64,000 bases of DNA from Spirosoma oryzicola (GTDB lineage Bacteria; Bacteroidota; Bacteroidia; Cytophagales; Spirosomataceae), in contig NZ_CP089538.1 of the NCBI RefSeq assembly GCF_021233055.1, positions 725,501-789,500 of the forward strand. Direction: 5' to 3'. The translations under genes and the position numbers were made by a program. Within the stretch, counting starts at the first letter, position 1. Each line of letters begins with the position of its first letter. The notes under the pieces are model-generated. The model worked only from the letters and a program-made list of their open reading frames with translations, ran no database searches and was not told the DNA's origin. Of the stretch, positions 8,228 through 16,949 are shown one piece after another.

Positions 8228-11200
8228 TTATTCGAGCAGTACCATAATATCTTCCTTGGTCAGCGATTTCATGAAGTTTTCCTCCGTGGCAATCAGACTT
8301 CCGGCCAGTTGCTGCTTGGCGCGTTGCAAGGACAGAATCTTCTCTTCGACCGTGTTTTTGGCAATGAACTTATACGTGAAAACGGTTTTCTGCTGACCAA
8401 TGCGATGGGCGCGGTCAACGGCCTGCGCTTCAATGGCTGGGTTCCACCAAGGGTCCAGAATGAAAACGTAATCGGCTGCGGTGAGGTTGTGACCCAATCC
8501 ACCCGCTTTCAGTGAAATCAAAAACAGCTTTACCGAATCGTCGGTCTGGAACAGTTGAACCTGGCTTTGACGATCCTGCGTAGAGCCATCCAAGTACGCA
8601 TACTTGATGTTTTTTTCTTTTAGATACTGCCGAACCACGTTCAGGTGTTTGATGAATTGGCTGAATACCAGAACTTTGTGATGCTCAATCATGGCGCTTT
8701 CCAGGCGAATGAGTACGTCGGAGAGTTTGCCTGAATCACCTTCGTATTCGTCGTCAACCATGCGCGGGTGGTTGGCAATCTGGCGTAGCTTCGTCAGACC
8801 CTGCAAGACAATCATCTGCGATTTAGCCATGCCGTCTTCCTCAATGCGTTCGAGAATGAGATTTCGGTAGAAGGATTTCGCTTCTTCGTACTGCTTCTCC
8901 TGATCGGGCGTCATTTCCGAAAAAAGAACACTTTCTACTTTTTCCGGCAGATCAGTGGCGACCTGCGCTTTGTTGCGCCGAAGCATAAACGGCTTGATGA
9001 GGCTATACAGTCGTGCGGTTTTAACGTCGTCGTGGCGCTTTTCAATCGGTATCTGAAACTCATTCCGGAAAAACGACTGACTACCCAGCAAACCGGGGTT
9101 GATAAACGACATCTGCGTCCAGATATCCATCGTGCTGTTTTCGAGCGGGGTACCCGTCAGGATAAGCCGGTTTGCCGTGTTCAGTTGCATCACCGCTTTG
9201 GTAATGTGCGACGAAGGGTTTTTGATGGCCTGCGATTCGTCCAGAATGACGTAGTTGAAGCGGTAATCGCTCAGAATATCGATGTCGATGCGGACAATGC
9301 CGTAAGAGGTCAGGATAAGGTCGTAGCCGTCAAACTGAGCCGTGTTTTTCTCCCGATACGTACCTGTATACACCATCACGCGCAGGTTAGGCGTAAACTT
9401 TCGGGCTTCCAGTTCCCAGTTGTACAGCAGCGACGTAGGCATGACCAGCAGGGAAGGTTCGAGCGCTCCCGCTTCCTTTTGTCCCTGAAGCATAGCCAGC
9501 GTCATTACCGTTTTACCCAGACCCATGTCATCGGCCAGGCAACCACCAAAGCGATACTGCCGCAGAAAATTCATCCAGTCGTAACCAGCCCGCTGATAAG
9601 GGCGGAGGGTTCCGTTAAAACCTTGGGGCACAGCAAACGATTCAATTTCTTCAAAATCGCGCAGGCGTTCGAGCTTGCGGCTCATAATCGTCGTCGCGAG
9701 ATTGTCGCGCTCCAGTTCCTGAACCAGCGCCAAGTGATGTTTTTGCAGGACTAGTCGGTCGGCATCGCGCGGATCAACACTGTCGGGTTGCTCCATGAAG
9801 CCGAATAATTCCGAGTACTTGGTGAACCACACCTCCGGAATAACGGCAATCTCACCATTGGGAAGCGTGAACTCATGCTTCTTGTTGAGAATAAGGGTCC
9901 TGAGTTTCAGAAACGGAATTTCAAACTCACCGAAGCGGACATTGGCGTAAATATCAAACCAGTCGCGGCCCTCTTCGATGGAAACATCAATGCTCGAATA
10001 CCCCAGAAAATACCGCTTGGTGTCCTCGGCGTTCTGCCGAAGCGTGAAACCTGCTTCGTTGATTGCCAGGTTGTTGGCTGACAACCAGGCAAAAGCTTCT
10101 GACTTTGGAATAGCCAGACGGCCATGACGCAAGTCCAGACCCGTTTCGCGCAGGAACGCCAGCTTTTGCTTTTCCAGACGCAGGTCACGCCGGATTTTGT
10201 GGAAAATGTAATCTTCTCCCTTTTTTTCCAGGCTAACATTGGCCGATGGGCCGAAACTATCGAACCGAAACGTAAAATCGCCGTATTGAAACGACAGGTC
10301 AAACGCAATGCGCTGGCTGGCTTCATCATCGGCGTCCGGTCCGTCGTTGGCGGCTCCAACAGCTACCGCCCGGCTTGACGTTACCATTTCCGAAACGGTC
10401 AAAACAGGAACGGGCTCAATGATTTCAGCCCGTATTTCGAACCCTTTGGCATATACGTCATAGGATGCTATGAGCTGCGTTACAAAGCGTTCGTAGTACT
10501 GCTGCTCAATATTTTTCGGGATAATAATGTGGTTCTTCGTAAAGAACGGCCTGAGCTTTTTACCGTCGACGTGCTTGCTGAAATGATAGACCCGGTTATT
10601 GACCATCAGGTAAGCCGGTTCGTCACAGATCATCAGCGCACCTTTGAATTGAAACTCCACGCGTTCGGTTTCGCCATTTTCGCCAATCGGGTAACGAATG
10701 ATCGGGAAGTAGTTGGTCGAATCGGCGTTACGGACAAAATGGAAATGCACTCTGGCGGGCTGCGGCATCCACTCGATGGGTGCCCAAACAGGGTTACCGT
10801 CGCTGCCCATTACGTAAAACGTTTTGCCGGGAAGAAGCGCCAGAATTTTTGCCTTGATCGTTTCCAGATAACTGCAAATAGCTTCCTGAATGAGTTTGTC
10901 GCCTTTGTGGGGGTCGTATATCTTCAGGAAGAAATCGATAGCGGGCAGTTTGCGCGTGTTGAACTTCTTGACAATGGTATCCTGCTGGATGCTTTCGATC
11001 AGGCGGACCAGTTCAAAATCACGTTCGTCAAGCTCCTGAGAAAACTCGCTCACGTTTTGTGTGGAAAGCGTCTGGTTCAGTAAGGTCAATTCGCCCCGCC
11101 CATTCAATTGCACGACAAATGCTTCAATAAGATAGCCCAGAAATTCATGCTCCAACAGCGAGTAAACAATCTGGAAGGGTTCGGAAGGCGAAACTTTCAT
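8228..11200 (-). CDS. SNF2/Swi2-family DEAD-box-like helicase (RapA/HepA-type ATPase)
   Basis: A 990-residue double-stranded DNA translocase. The N-terminal ~500 residues form an extended non-catalytic region typical of Bacteroidota SNF2 proteins. The ATPase core follows: Walker A 'DDMGLGKT' (~residue 560), motif Ia 'VMPTSLLYNW', Walker B 'DESQAIKN' (~656), motif III 'LTGTPLEN', then the C-terminal helicase lobe with 'VFSQF', 'YLDGSTQDRQ' and motif VI 'QAVDRAHRIGQ' (~935). Members remodel protein-DNA or RNA polymerase-DNA complexes; the exact partner is unknown. The core is intact. The promoter is visible ~150 bases upstream. The next gene on the strand is the 58-residue membrane protein. Confidence 0.93.
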   Translation of the reverse strand: MKVSPSEPFQIVYSLLEHEFLGYLIEAFVVQLNGRGELTLLNQTLSTQNVSEFSQELDERDFELVRLIESIQQDTIVKKFNTRKLPAIDFFLKIYDPHKGDKLIQEAICSYLETIKAKILALLPGKTFYVMGSDGNPVWAPIEWMPQPARVHFHFVRNADSTNYFPIIRYPIGENGETERVEFQFKGALMICDEPAYLMVNNRVYHFSKHVDGKKLRPFFTKNHIIIPKNIEQQYYERFVTQLIASYDVYAKGFEIRAEIIEPVPVLTVSEMVTSSRAVAVGAANDGPDADDEASQRIAFDLSFQYGDFTFRFDSFGPSANVSLEKKGEDYIFHKIRRDLRLEKQKLAFLRETGLDLRHGRLAIPKSEAFAWLSANNLAINEAGFTLRQNAEDTKRYFLGYSSIDVSIEEGRDWFDIYANVRFGEFEIPFLKLRTLILNKKHEFTLPNGEIAVIPEVWFTKYSELFGFMEQPDSVDPRDADRLVLQKHHLALVQELERDNLATTIMSRKLERLRDFEEIESFAVPQGFNGTLRPYQRAGYDWMNFLRQYRFGGCLADDMGLGKTVMTLAMLQGQKEAGALEPSLLVMPTSLLYNWELEARKFTPNLRVMVYTGTYREKNTAQFDGYDLILTSYGIVRIDIDILSDYRFNYVILDESQAIKNPSSHITKAVMQLNTANRLILTGTPLENSTMDIWTQMSFINPGLLGSQSFFRNEFQIPIEKRHDDVKTARLYSLIKPFMLRRNKAQVATDLPEKVESVLFSEMTPDQEKQYEEAKSFYRNLILERIEEDGMAKSQMIVLQGLTKLRQIANHPRMVDDEYEGDSGKLSDVLIRLESAMIEHHKVLVFSQFIKHLNVVRQYLKEKNIKYAYLDGSTQDRQSQVQLFQTDDSVKLFLISLKAGGLGHNLTAADYVFILDPWWNPAIEAQAVDRAHRIGQQKTVFTYKFIAKNTVEEKILSLQRAKQQLAGSLIATEENFMKSLTKEDIMVLLE

Positions 11201-11345
11201 GATACAGCAACGACAATAATCTACAGCTTACAGATAAGCAGCCTCAGAAAGGCGCGTCAACGGTCGAAAAAGATGGCGGTGGGCGACCTTAAAAGAGTTA
11301 CTGAAAGCGAGCAAGTTAGGCTCGTTTCGGTATAGCTACTGGTCT

Positions 11346-11375
11346 CAAATATACGAACAGAAATAAGAAACCCAA
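11346..11375 (-). promoter_or_regulatory. Promoter of the SNF2 helicase gene
   Basis: On the minus strand: TTG (11373-11375), exactly 19 bases, then TATATTTG (11346-11353). This is the full Bacteroidota -33/-7 arrangement. The predicted leader to the ATG at 11200 is ~140 nt and contains a small CGAGC/GCTCG hairpin. Confidence 0.7.
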
Positions 11376-11687
11376 CTGTAGATTTACCCGCCGGGAAAAA
11401 CTTCAAAAGTGAGCTACAGGGCCGTATTTCATCTATTGACCCGGTCGTTGTCTCTGCGGGAGCAGCACTCGACAACGGTGGAAACAAGGACACAGCGTCT
11501 GCACCCGATTGAGGAGAAAGCCATTGACCGTCAATAAACTAGATGCTCTGCCGCTGCTGAATTTTTATGCCTTGCTTTGTTCGTACTGATAGCGTCGCTG
11601 GAAGCCAATTTGAGAAATCGGCTGAAATAGAGCGAAGCGTCTCAAAAAGTGAGGACAAAAACAATTGTGTAAAACCAGCCAATGGGA
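11376..11687. other. Intergenic stretch with nothing recognised
   Basis: About 310 bases between the SNF2 promoter and the end of the LacI gene. No tRNA-like fold, conserved frame, strong hairpin or repeat was seen. The short minus-strand frame at 11257-11493 crosses the promoter and looks random. Confidence 0.5.
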
Positions 11688-12710
11688 CTACACGGCTTTT
11701 TTCGATGAGTCGCGTACGATCAGTTCCGAGTGTAAAATAATTGTGTTCGTGGTTTGAATGTCCATCGCTCCGTTCAGATGATTGATCAGGCTCTGGGCTG
11801 CGACTTCGCCCATCTTTTCACCCGGATAATGAACGGTCGTCAGGGTAGGCTCAACAACGGATGAGACCGGGTCGTCGTTAAACCCCACAACGGCAATGTC
11901 TGCTGGTATGGACAAGCCCGCTTTTTTTAGCGCACTCATGCAACTGACGGCACAAAAGTCATTGGTAACGAACAGACCATCGGGGGGATTGTTCATCGTC
12001 TGTATATGGCTAGCTGCTTTCAGACCCGCTTCGTGACTCAAATCGGTTACCATAACCAGCTCGTCTTCGTAGGCCAACCCAAAGTCAAGCAGGGCCAGCT
12101 TGTAGCCTTTCAACCGGTCGGCATAGACGTTTCGTTTTAGGTTACCCGTTACGTGCATTACCCGACGACAACCTTGCTGAATCAGATGGGCCGTCGCTTC
12201 ATAACCCGCTTTTGCGTTGTCGATAACAATGCAGGTGCTTCGTTTATGGGCAAGGACGCGATCAAAAAACAGCAACGGAATGCCTTTATCGACAAAGGCG
12301 TCGAAATGTTCCGACATCTCGGTATCATAGGCAACTGAAACAAGCAGCCCGTCCACGCGGCTGTTAAACATTGTTTTTGCGTTGGCTATTTCTTTCCTGA
12401 CAGACTCTAGCGATTGGCTGATAATCAGATTGTAAGAAGCTGCATTGGCTACTTTTTCCATGCCTGCCAGGACGGTTGACATAAAATGACTGTCCAATCG
12501 GGGAACAATAACGCCGATGGTATTGGTACGCTGACGGCGCAAATTGCTGGCGAAAGTATTGGACCGATAGCCCATTTCCTTTGCCGTAGCAGCAATCGTG
12601 CTTTTGGTGTTACTGTTGATAGCCGGGTGATCATTCAGCGCTCTACTAACCGTTGCGGGCGAGAGCTTTAGCCGTCGCGCAATGTCGTATATAGTAGTTT
12701 CTTTTTCCAT
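11688..12710 (-). CDS. LacI-family transcriptional regulator of the uronate island
   Basis: A 340-residue protein with a LacI helix-turn-helix at residues 5-25 ('TIYDIARRLKLSPATVSRAL'), a hinge around 50-60 ('NTFASNLRRQ') and a periplasmic-binding-protein-like effector domain starting 'NTIGVIVPRLDSHFMS' and ending with 'AVVGFNDDPVSSVVEPTLTTVHYP'. It is divergent from the ten-gene island beginning at 13083. The 370-bp gap contains two near-identical pseudo-palindromes of the type LacI proteins bind, one of them 61 bp upstream of this gene. It is therefore inferred to repress both itself and the island, with a sugar acid or uronate oligosaccharide as inducer; the ligand is not readable from sequence. 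Confidence 0.93.
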   Translation of the reverse strand: MEKETTIYDIARRLKLSPATVSRALNDHPAINSNTKSTIAATAKEMGYRSNTFASNLRRQRTNTIGVIVPRLDSHFMSTVLAGMEKVANAASYNLIISQSLESVRKEIANAKTMFNSRVDGLLVSVAYDTEMSEHFDAFVDKGIPLLFFDRVLAHKRSTCIVIDNAKAGYEATAHLIQQGCRRVMHVTGNLKRNVYADRLKGYKLALLDFGLAYEDELVMVTDLSHEAGLKAASHIQTMNNPPDGLFVTNDFCAVSCMSALKKAGLSIPADIAVVGFNDDPVSSVVEPTLTTVHYPGEKMGEVAAQSLINHLNGAMDIQTTNTIILHSELIVRDSSKKAV

Positions 12711-12770
12711 GAGAGCCCAAAAGCGGTGTGCAAACTAATTAAGATACAGGACGATTGAGTAAAAAATTAA

Positions 12771-12784
12771 TGCAATCGGTTGCA
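12771..12784. promoter_or_regulatory. Candidate LacI-family operator 1
   Basis: TGCAATCGGTTGCA: symmetric arms TGCAA/TTGCA around a CG-containing centre, a full match to the general LacI/CcpA-class pattern TGNAANCGNTTNCA. It lies 61 bp upstream of the LacI start and 299 bp upstream of the RraA-like gene. Confidence 0.75.
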
Positions 12785-12997
12785 ATTATAAAAATTAATA
12801 GGATATTTATATCTCAAATTTTATTCTTGGGCAAATTGTGCAGCGGAATATACTACCAAAGTCCCCGTTTCGTCAGGTACGCTATCGGTAATTAACGCTT
12901 TTTCTGTTCATCATAGGTAAACAGGACTCCCTTCTGCCAGTTGGCGGGAGGGATGTTTAATAAGAATAAGCCTCCAGGCTTACCCTGTGGTCAGAAA

Positions 12998-13011
12998 TTC
13001 AATCGGTTGCA
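12998..13011. promoter_or_regulatory. Candidate LacI-family operator 2
   Basis: TTCAATCGGTTGCA, one base different from operator 1, 71 bp upstream of the RraA-like gene. The shared core CAATCGGTTGCA is 12 identical bases. Two sites 227 bp apart would allow looping or separate control of the divergent genes. Confidence 0.7.
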
Positions 13012-13082
13012 GAGGGTAGAATTGGGGGTGAGTGAACCTTATTCCATACGAATGCTAAACCCTTAAATTCTGTATCATTTGT

Positions 13083-14027
13083 ATGAAATTGGTGATTGGT
13101 ATCCTGGCCACGCTATGTCTGGCCGGAACGATAACAAAATCGTCAGGTCAGCAGATTTCCCGCGACGAGCTGATCTTTTTAACCCCTGACTGGAAAGGTG
13201 AACGCTTTCCCGATGGTCGCCCCAAAGTATCCGATGCGCTTCTGCAACGGATGAAACGAGTAACGCAGGAGGAAGCTTGGTCTGTGCTGAAAGGCGAAAA
13301 CTACAAGTACCAGTTTGCGGGCGACTGGCAGACTATCAACCCCGACAGTGTGCTGGTCGGGCGTGCTTTAACCGCGACGTTCATGCCCGGTCGGCCCGAC
13401 GTGCATCGGGTGACGGACGAGAAAGGACATACCAAAGACAAGCGGGTAAAATCGCAGAATGCTTGGCCGATTGATATGCTGACCAAAGGCGATGTGTACG
13501 TTGTCGATCAGTTTGGGATGCACGAAGACGGGCCAACGATCGGCGACAATCTCGGTAACTCCATCTTCGCCAAGACTGGCAACGGCATTGTGTACGAAGG
13601 CGCTATACGCGACTTGGCTGGCCTGAAAGAAATTGGCGGGTTCACCTCATACTATCGGAGCTACCACCCGTCTCACCACAATCCCGAAGGCAATCTGAAT
13701 ACAACGCTGGTGGGTATCAACCGCCCGACGCGGATTGGTAAAGTCATGGTCATGCCGGGCGATATCGTACTGGGCCGCGATGGGGGCGTTTGTTTTATCC
13801 CGCCACACCTGGTCGAAAAGGTGGTCAAAACGTCGGAAATCATCCGATTGCGGGATATGTTCGGTCACCAGCGCTTACGGGAGCAGAAATACACGCCCGG
13901 TCAGATCGATACACGCTGGTCGGATGAGATTGAGAAGGACTTTTCGCAGTGGCTCAACGCCCACATTAGCGAACTGCCCGTTCCGAAAGAGCAGATTCAG
14001 GATTATCTCAAAACCCGCACCTGGTAA
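13083..14027 (+). CDS. Exported RraA-like protein (HMG/CHA-type aldolase superfamily)
   Basis: A 314-residue protein with an N-terminal signal peptide (MKLVIGILATLCLAGTITKS, cleavage near residue 22). The body carries the RraA/4-hydroxy-4-methyl-2-oxoglutarate aldolase fold pattern: 'KGDVYVVDQFG' (~residue 137), 'GDNLGNSIFAKTGNGIVYEGAIRD' (~153-178, with the Gly-Asn-x4-A and G-x-R-D active-site elements) and 'VMPGDIVLGRDGGVCFIP' (~222). It is longer than cytoplasmic RraA (~160-240 residues). Family members cleave 2-oxo-4-hydroxy acids or, in RraA itself, modulate RNase E. A secreted version cannot regulate RNase E, so an aldolase or decarboxylase on a sugar-derived keto acid is inferred. First gene of the island; 26 bases precede the next ORF. 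Confidence 0.85.
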   Translation: MKLVIGILATLCLAGTITKSSGQQISRDELIFLTPDWKGERFPDGRPKVSDALLQRMKRVTQEEAWSVLKGENYKYQFAGDWQTINPDSVLVGRALTATFMPGRPDVHRVTDEKGHTKDKRVKSQNAWPIDMLTKGDVYVVDQFGMHEDGPTIGDNLGNSIFAKTGNGIVYEGAIRDLAGLKEIGGFTSYYRSYHPSHHNPEGNLNTTLVGINRPTRIGKVMVMPGDIVLGRDGGVCFIPPHLVEKVVKTSEIIRLRDMFGHQRLREQKYTPGQIDTRWSDEIEKDFSQWLNAHISELPVPKEQIQDYLKTRTW

Positions 14028-14053
14028 ACCGAACACCTAAACCTTTACAAACC

Positions 14054-15352
14054 ATGAAAAACTCATCATCTACCGGCGGAATTGACCGTCGCTCGTTTCT
14101 GACCAAAAGCGCCTTAGCCAGTGTATTTAGTGCGGGTGCTTTATCCAGTTTCGGCGAAGGGCTGGAAACGGCCGTTGACCGTGCTCCGCTTTCGTCGGCT
14201 CCATCGCAGTTAAAAATTACGGATATCAAATGCGGCTACACCCGCAACGGACATAGCCTGTTCGTGAAAGTACATACCAACCAGGGTATCTGGGGCTGTG
14301 GTGAAGCGGTCGATGCCTCGGTTGGAACGTACCATCTGGTGAAGCTGATTGGCGAACGAATCAAAGGCAAAAGTCCGCTGAACGTAAACCGCATCTTCGA
14401 AGACGTGCGCAAAGCGGGTTTTTTCGAAGGAGCGCAGGCGGGTATTTACATCTCTGTGCTCTCGGCGGTCGAAACGGCCTTGTGGGATTTAGTCGGAAAA
14501 GCACTCGGCATGCCGGTTTATCAGCTGCTAGGCGGTAAATTCCGGGATAAGATTCGCGTTTACTGCGATACGGGTGCTTATCGTGAATCGGATACCAGTG
14601 CCGAGGCTTTCGGGAAAAGTGCCAAGAAGGCTGTCGATATCGGTTTTACGGCGGTAAAATACGACATCGATGAACGCAACGACCCCAATAAATACGACGC
14701 GTATAACTGGACCGCCAGCCAGGGTGAACTGGAACGGATGTACAACCAGATCGCCGGTGTTCGGAAAGCCGTTGGCCCGAAAATCGACATTTGTGTCGAT
14801 ATGCACGGACGCTATGATGTAACAACCGGTCGGCGCGTGGCTAAGATGATGGAGCCGCTGAATCTGCTGTTTCTGGAAGAACCGATCCCTGCCGAAAACC
14901 CCGAAGCGTACAAGCAGATTCGCGAAGCCTCGAACACGCCGATCTGTGCGGGTGAGAATCACTATCTGGCGCACGGGTTCCGCAAACTACTCGAAATTGG
15001 AGCCGTAGACATCATCATGCCGGATTTGCAGAAAGCGGGCGGCCTCGGCGAAGCGCAGCGGATTGCGAACCTGGCGAACCTGTATTACGTGCCGTTTGCC
15101 CCGCACATGGTAGCCTCGTATTTGGGAGCGATGGCGTCGAGCCACGTTTGTGCGTCGGTGCCGAACTTCCTGATCCTGGAATGGCAGATTTATTTCCACG
15201 AGGAGCCGATGTTCAAAGATATCGTTACGTTTGATGGACCGATGATCGAAAAAGGATTCATTCCTTTATCCGAGAAACCAGGTATCGGCGTTGAAATCAA
15301 CGAAGAAGGCATGAAAAAATACGCGCCCAAAGACGTACCGTTTTTTGTCTGA
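14054..15352 (+). CDS. Tat-exported enolase-superfamily dehydratase (mandelate racemase-like)
   Basis: A 432-residue protein with a Tat signal: 'DRRSFLTKSALAS' at residues 11-23, followed by a hydrophobic stretch. The enolase fold is complete: capping domain from ~residue 55, barrel with the base region 'TAVKYD' (~202), metal ligands in 'VDMHGRYD' (~249-256), 'FLEEP' (~275) and 'CAGEN' (~300), and 'FAPHM' (~350) supplying the MR-type His. Relatives dehydrate sugar acids (galactonate, mannonate, gluconate) or racemise. Tat export fits a folded metal-containing enzyme, but enolase-superfamily enzymes are usually cytoplasmic. Substrate unassigned; the surrounding uronate genes suggest an aldonic or uronic acid. 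Followed by REP-like copy B. Confidence 0.9.
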   Translation: MKNSSSTGGIDRRSFLTKSALASVFSAGALSSFGEGLETAVDRAPLSSAPSQLKITDIKCGYTRNGHSLFVKVHTNQGIWGCGEAVDASVGTYHLVKLIGERIKGKSPLNVNRIFEDVRKAGFFEGAQAGIYISVLSAVETALWDLVGKALGMPVYQLLGGKFRDKIRVYCDTGAYRESDTSAEAFGKSAKKAVDIGFTAVKYDIDERNDPNKYDAYNWTASQGELERMYNQIAGVRKAVGPKIDICVDMHGRYDVTTGRRVAKMMEPLNLLFLEEPIPAENPEAYKQIREASNTPICAGENHYLAHGFRKLLEIGAVDIIMPDLQKAGGLGEAQRIANLANLYYVPFAPHMVASYLGAMASSHVCASVPNFLILEWQIYFHEEPMFKDIVTFDGPMIEKGFIPLSEKPGIGVEINEEGMKKYAPKDVPFFV

Positions 15353-15368
15353 TCAAGCTGACGGCAAT

Positions 15369-15410
15369 GTGGTGTCAGCAGGGTCGCCCGCGTCTCAAAC
15401 CTGACACCAC
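15369..15410. repeat. REP-like palindrome, copy B (inverted relative to copy A)
   Basis: Arms GTGGTGTCAG (15369-15378) and CTGACACCAC (15401-15410) around a 22-nt centre beginning CAGGGTCGCCCGCG and ending TCTCAAAC. The centre is the reverse complement of the centre of copy A with small changes, so it is the same element in the opposite orientation. It lies between two co-directional genes 16 bases after a stop codon and could partly reduce read-through. Confidence 0.8.
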
Positions 15411-15458
15411 CCTAACTCAAACGCCTGCCCGAACTGGTTTGTCAATTTGCCCACAATC

Positions 15459-16886
15459 ATGAGAGTCAACATGCATCCCGGCTGGTTTCTGATTCCTTTC
15501 GTAGTGCTCACTCTGACGGTGCAGCGGGTCAACGCCCAGGCTCCTGATTTTCAGAAAATGACGCCGGAGGAGCGAAAAGTATATATGGACAAGATGCGCG
15601 AGGCTAGTCAGGACGATTGGCAACGCGTCATGAATCGCCTGAACCTGAAACTACCGACGCTGCCGCCCCCGACTGATGACCCCAAACGACCATCGCATCT
15701 CAAGCAAAAGGAAGGATCAACGAACTGGTACGACGACGAAGGCAACACACACGTACGGTCGGGTTGGGGCAACTGGTCGAATTATGATGAATCCAAAGCG
15801 GGGGGCTACACACTCCCTGATCCGCTGGTGCTGAAAAACGGCAAACCGGTAAAAAATGCCAACACCTGGTGGAAACAGCGTCGTCCTGAACTACTGGCCG
15901 ATTTTCTAACCGAGATATACGGCAATACGCCCAAAAACACGCCAAAGGTAACGTTTGCCGTAACTGCTGTTACCGACACGGCCTTGCGCAGCCGAGCGAT
16001 TCGTAAAACGATTGCTGGCCGGATTGATAATACCCGCTATCCTTCGGCCAAGCCGAGCATCGACATGACGCTGTACACACCCGCGAATGCGAAGGGGCCG
16101 GTACCACTGATCGTACTGGTCTGGGGTGCTTTTCCGACGCCGATGGTAACCATTGATCGCGTTATTTCGGCGGGGTGGGCCGTGGCTGTTGTCAATACCG
16201 GCGCTGTTCAGATGGATAGCGGAGCGGGTCTGCACGAAGGCATTATCGGGCTGGTCAGCGAGGGCAAGGATCGGAAACCCGACGAGTGGGGCGTTCTGGC
16301 GGCCTGGAGTTGGGGCCTGAGCCGTGCGCTCGATTATTTCGAAACCGATAAAGCCATTAATCCCAAACAGATCGGCATCCAGGGCCATTCGCGCTGGGGC
16401 AAAACGGCACTGCTGGCCGCTGCTACCGATCCTCGCTGGGCTATCGTCTATGCCAGTTGTTCAGGGTCGATGGGCGCTTCCTTAGAAAAACGGAATTACG
16501 GTGAAACGATTGATAACGTAGCGGGTTCGGGCGAATACCACTGGATGGCCGGAAACTTCGTCAAATACGGTGGTAACTGGCAGGCTATGCCCGTCGATGC
16601 GCACGAGCTGATCGACCTGATTGCCCCGCGTCCGGTATTTATTACGGGTGGCACGAAGGATAGCTGGTCTGACTCGCACGGCGAGTTTCTGGCTTGCGTG
16701 GCGGCTAGCCCTGTCTACGAATTGCTCGGTAAAAAAGGGTTGTCGACAACGGTCATGCCGAAGCCCGACGAATCGCTGATGGATGGCGATCTGGCGTTTC
16801 GCAACCACGAAGGCGGCCACACCGATTTGCCCGACTGGCCCGTATTTATCCAATTCGCCAAAAAACAGTTTAAACAAACCAACTAA
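15459..16886 (+). CDS. Glucuronoyl methylesterase, CE15-type
   Basis: The ATG at 15459 gives 475 residues with a signal peptide ending near V-N-A-Q (~residue 27); a TTG four codons earlier and an ATG at 15471 are alternatives. An alpha/beta hydrolase domain follows a ~120-residue N-terminal extension with Pro/Asp-rich linkers. The nucleophile motif 'GHSRWGK' (~309-315) matches the CE15 G-x-S-R-x-G-K signature, and 'HEGGH' (~450) supplies the catalytic histidine; 'GNFVKYGG' lies between. CE15 enzymes break the ester between 4-O-methyl-glucuronic acid of xylan and lignin alcohols. Its neighbours GH67 and UxuA make this assignment consistent. Probably periplasmic or secreted. Confidence 0.87.
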   Translation: MRVNMHPGWFLIPFVVLTLTVQRVNAQAPDFQKMTPEERKVYMDKMREASQDDWQRVMNRLNLKLPTLPPPTDDPKRPSHLKQKEGSTNWYDDEGNTHVRSGWGNWSNYDESKAGGYTLPDPLVLKNGKPVKNANTWWKQRRPELLADFLTEIYGNTPKNTPKVTFAVTAVTDTALRSRAIRKTIAGRIDNTRYPSAKPSIDMTLYTPANAKGPVPLIVLVWGAFPTPMVTIDRVISAGWAVAVVNTGAVQMDSGAGLHEGIIGLVSEGKDRKPDEWGVLAAWSWGLSRALDYFETDKAINPKQIGIQGHSRWGKTALLAAATDPRWAIVYASCSGSMGASLEKRNYGETIDNVAGSGEYHWMAGNFVKYGGNWQAMPVDAHELIDLIAPRPVFITGGTKDSWSDSHGEFLACVAASPVYELLGKKGLSTTVMPKPDESLMDGDLAFRNHEGGHTDLPDWPVFIQFAKKQFKQTN

Positions 16887-16949
16887 TTATAGGGCACGTC
16901 AGCGATGCCCGTAACGGTATCGTCCGACTGTCAAATTTTGCTTATGGGA

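Noticed and set aside
11257..11493. Minus-strand frame of 78 codons in the gap before SNF2
   Set aside because: Overlaps the well-formed SNF2 promoter and has low-complexity, non-protein-like composition.
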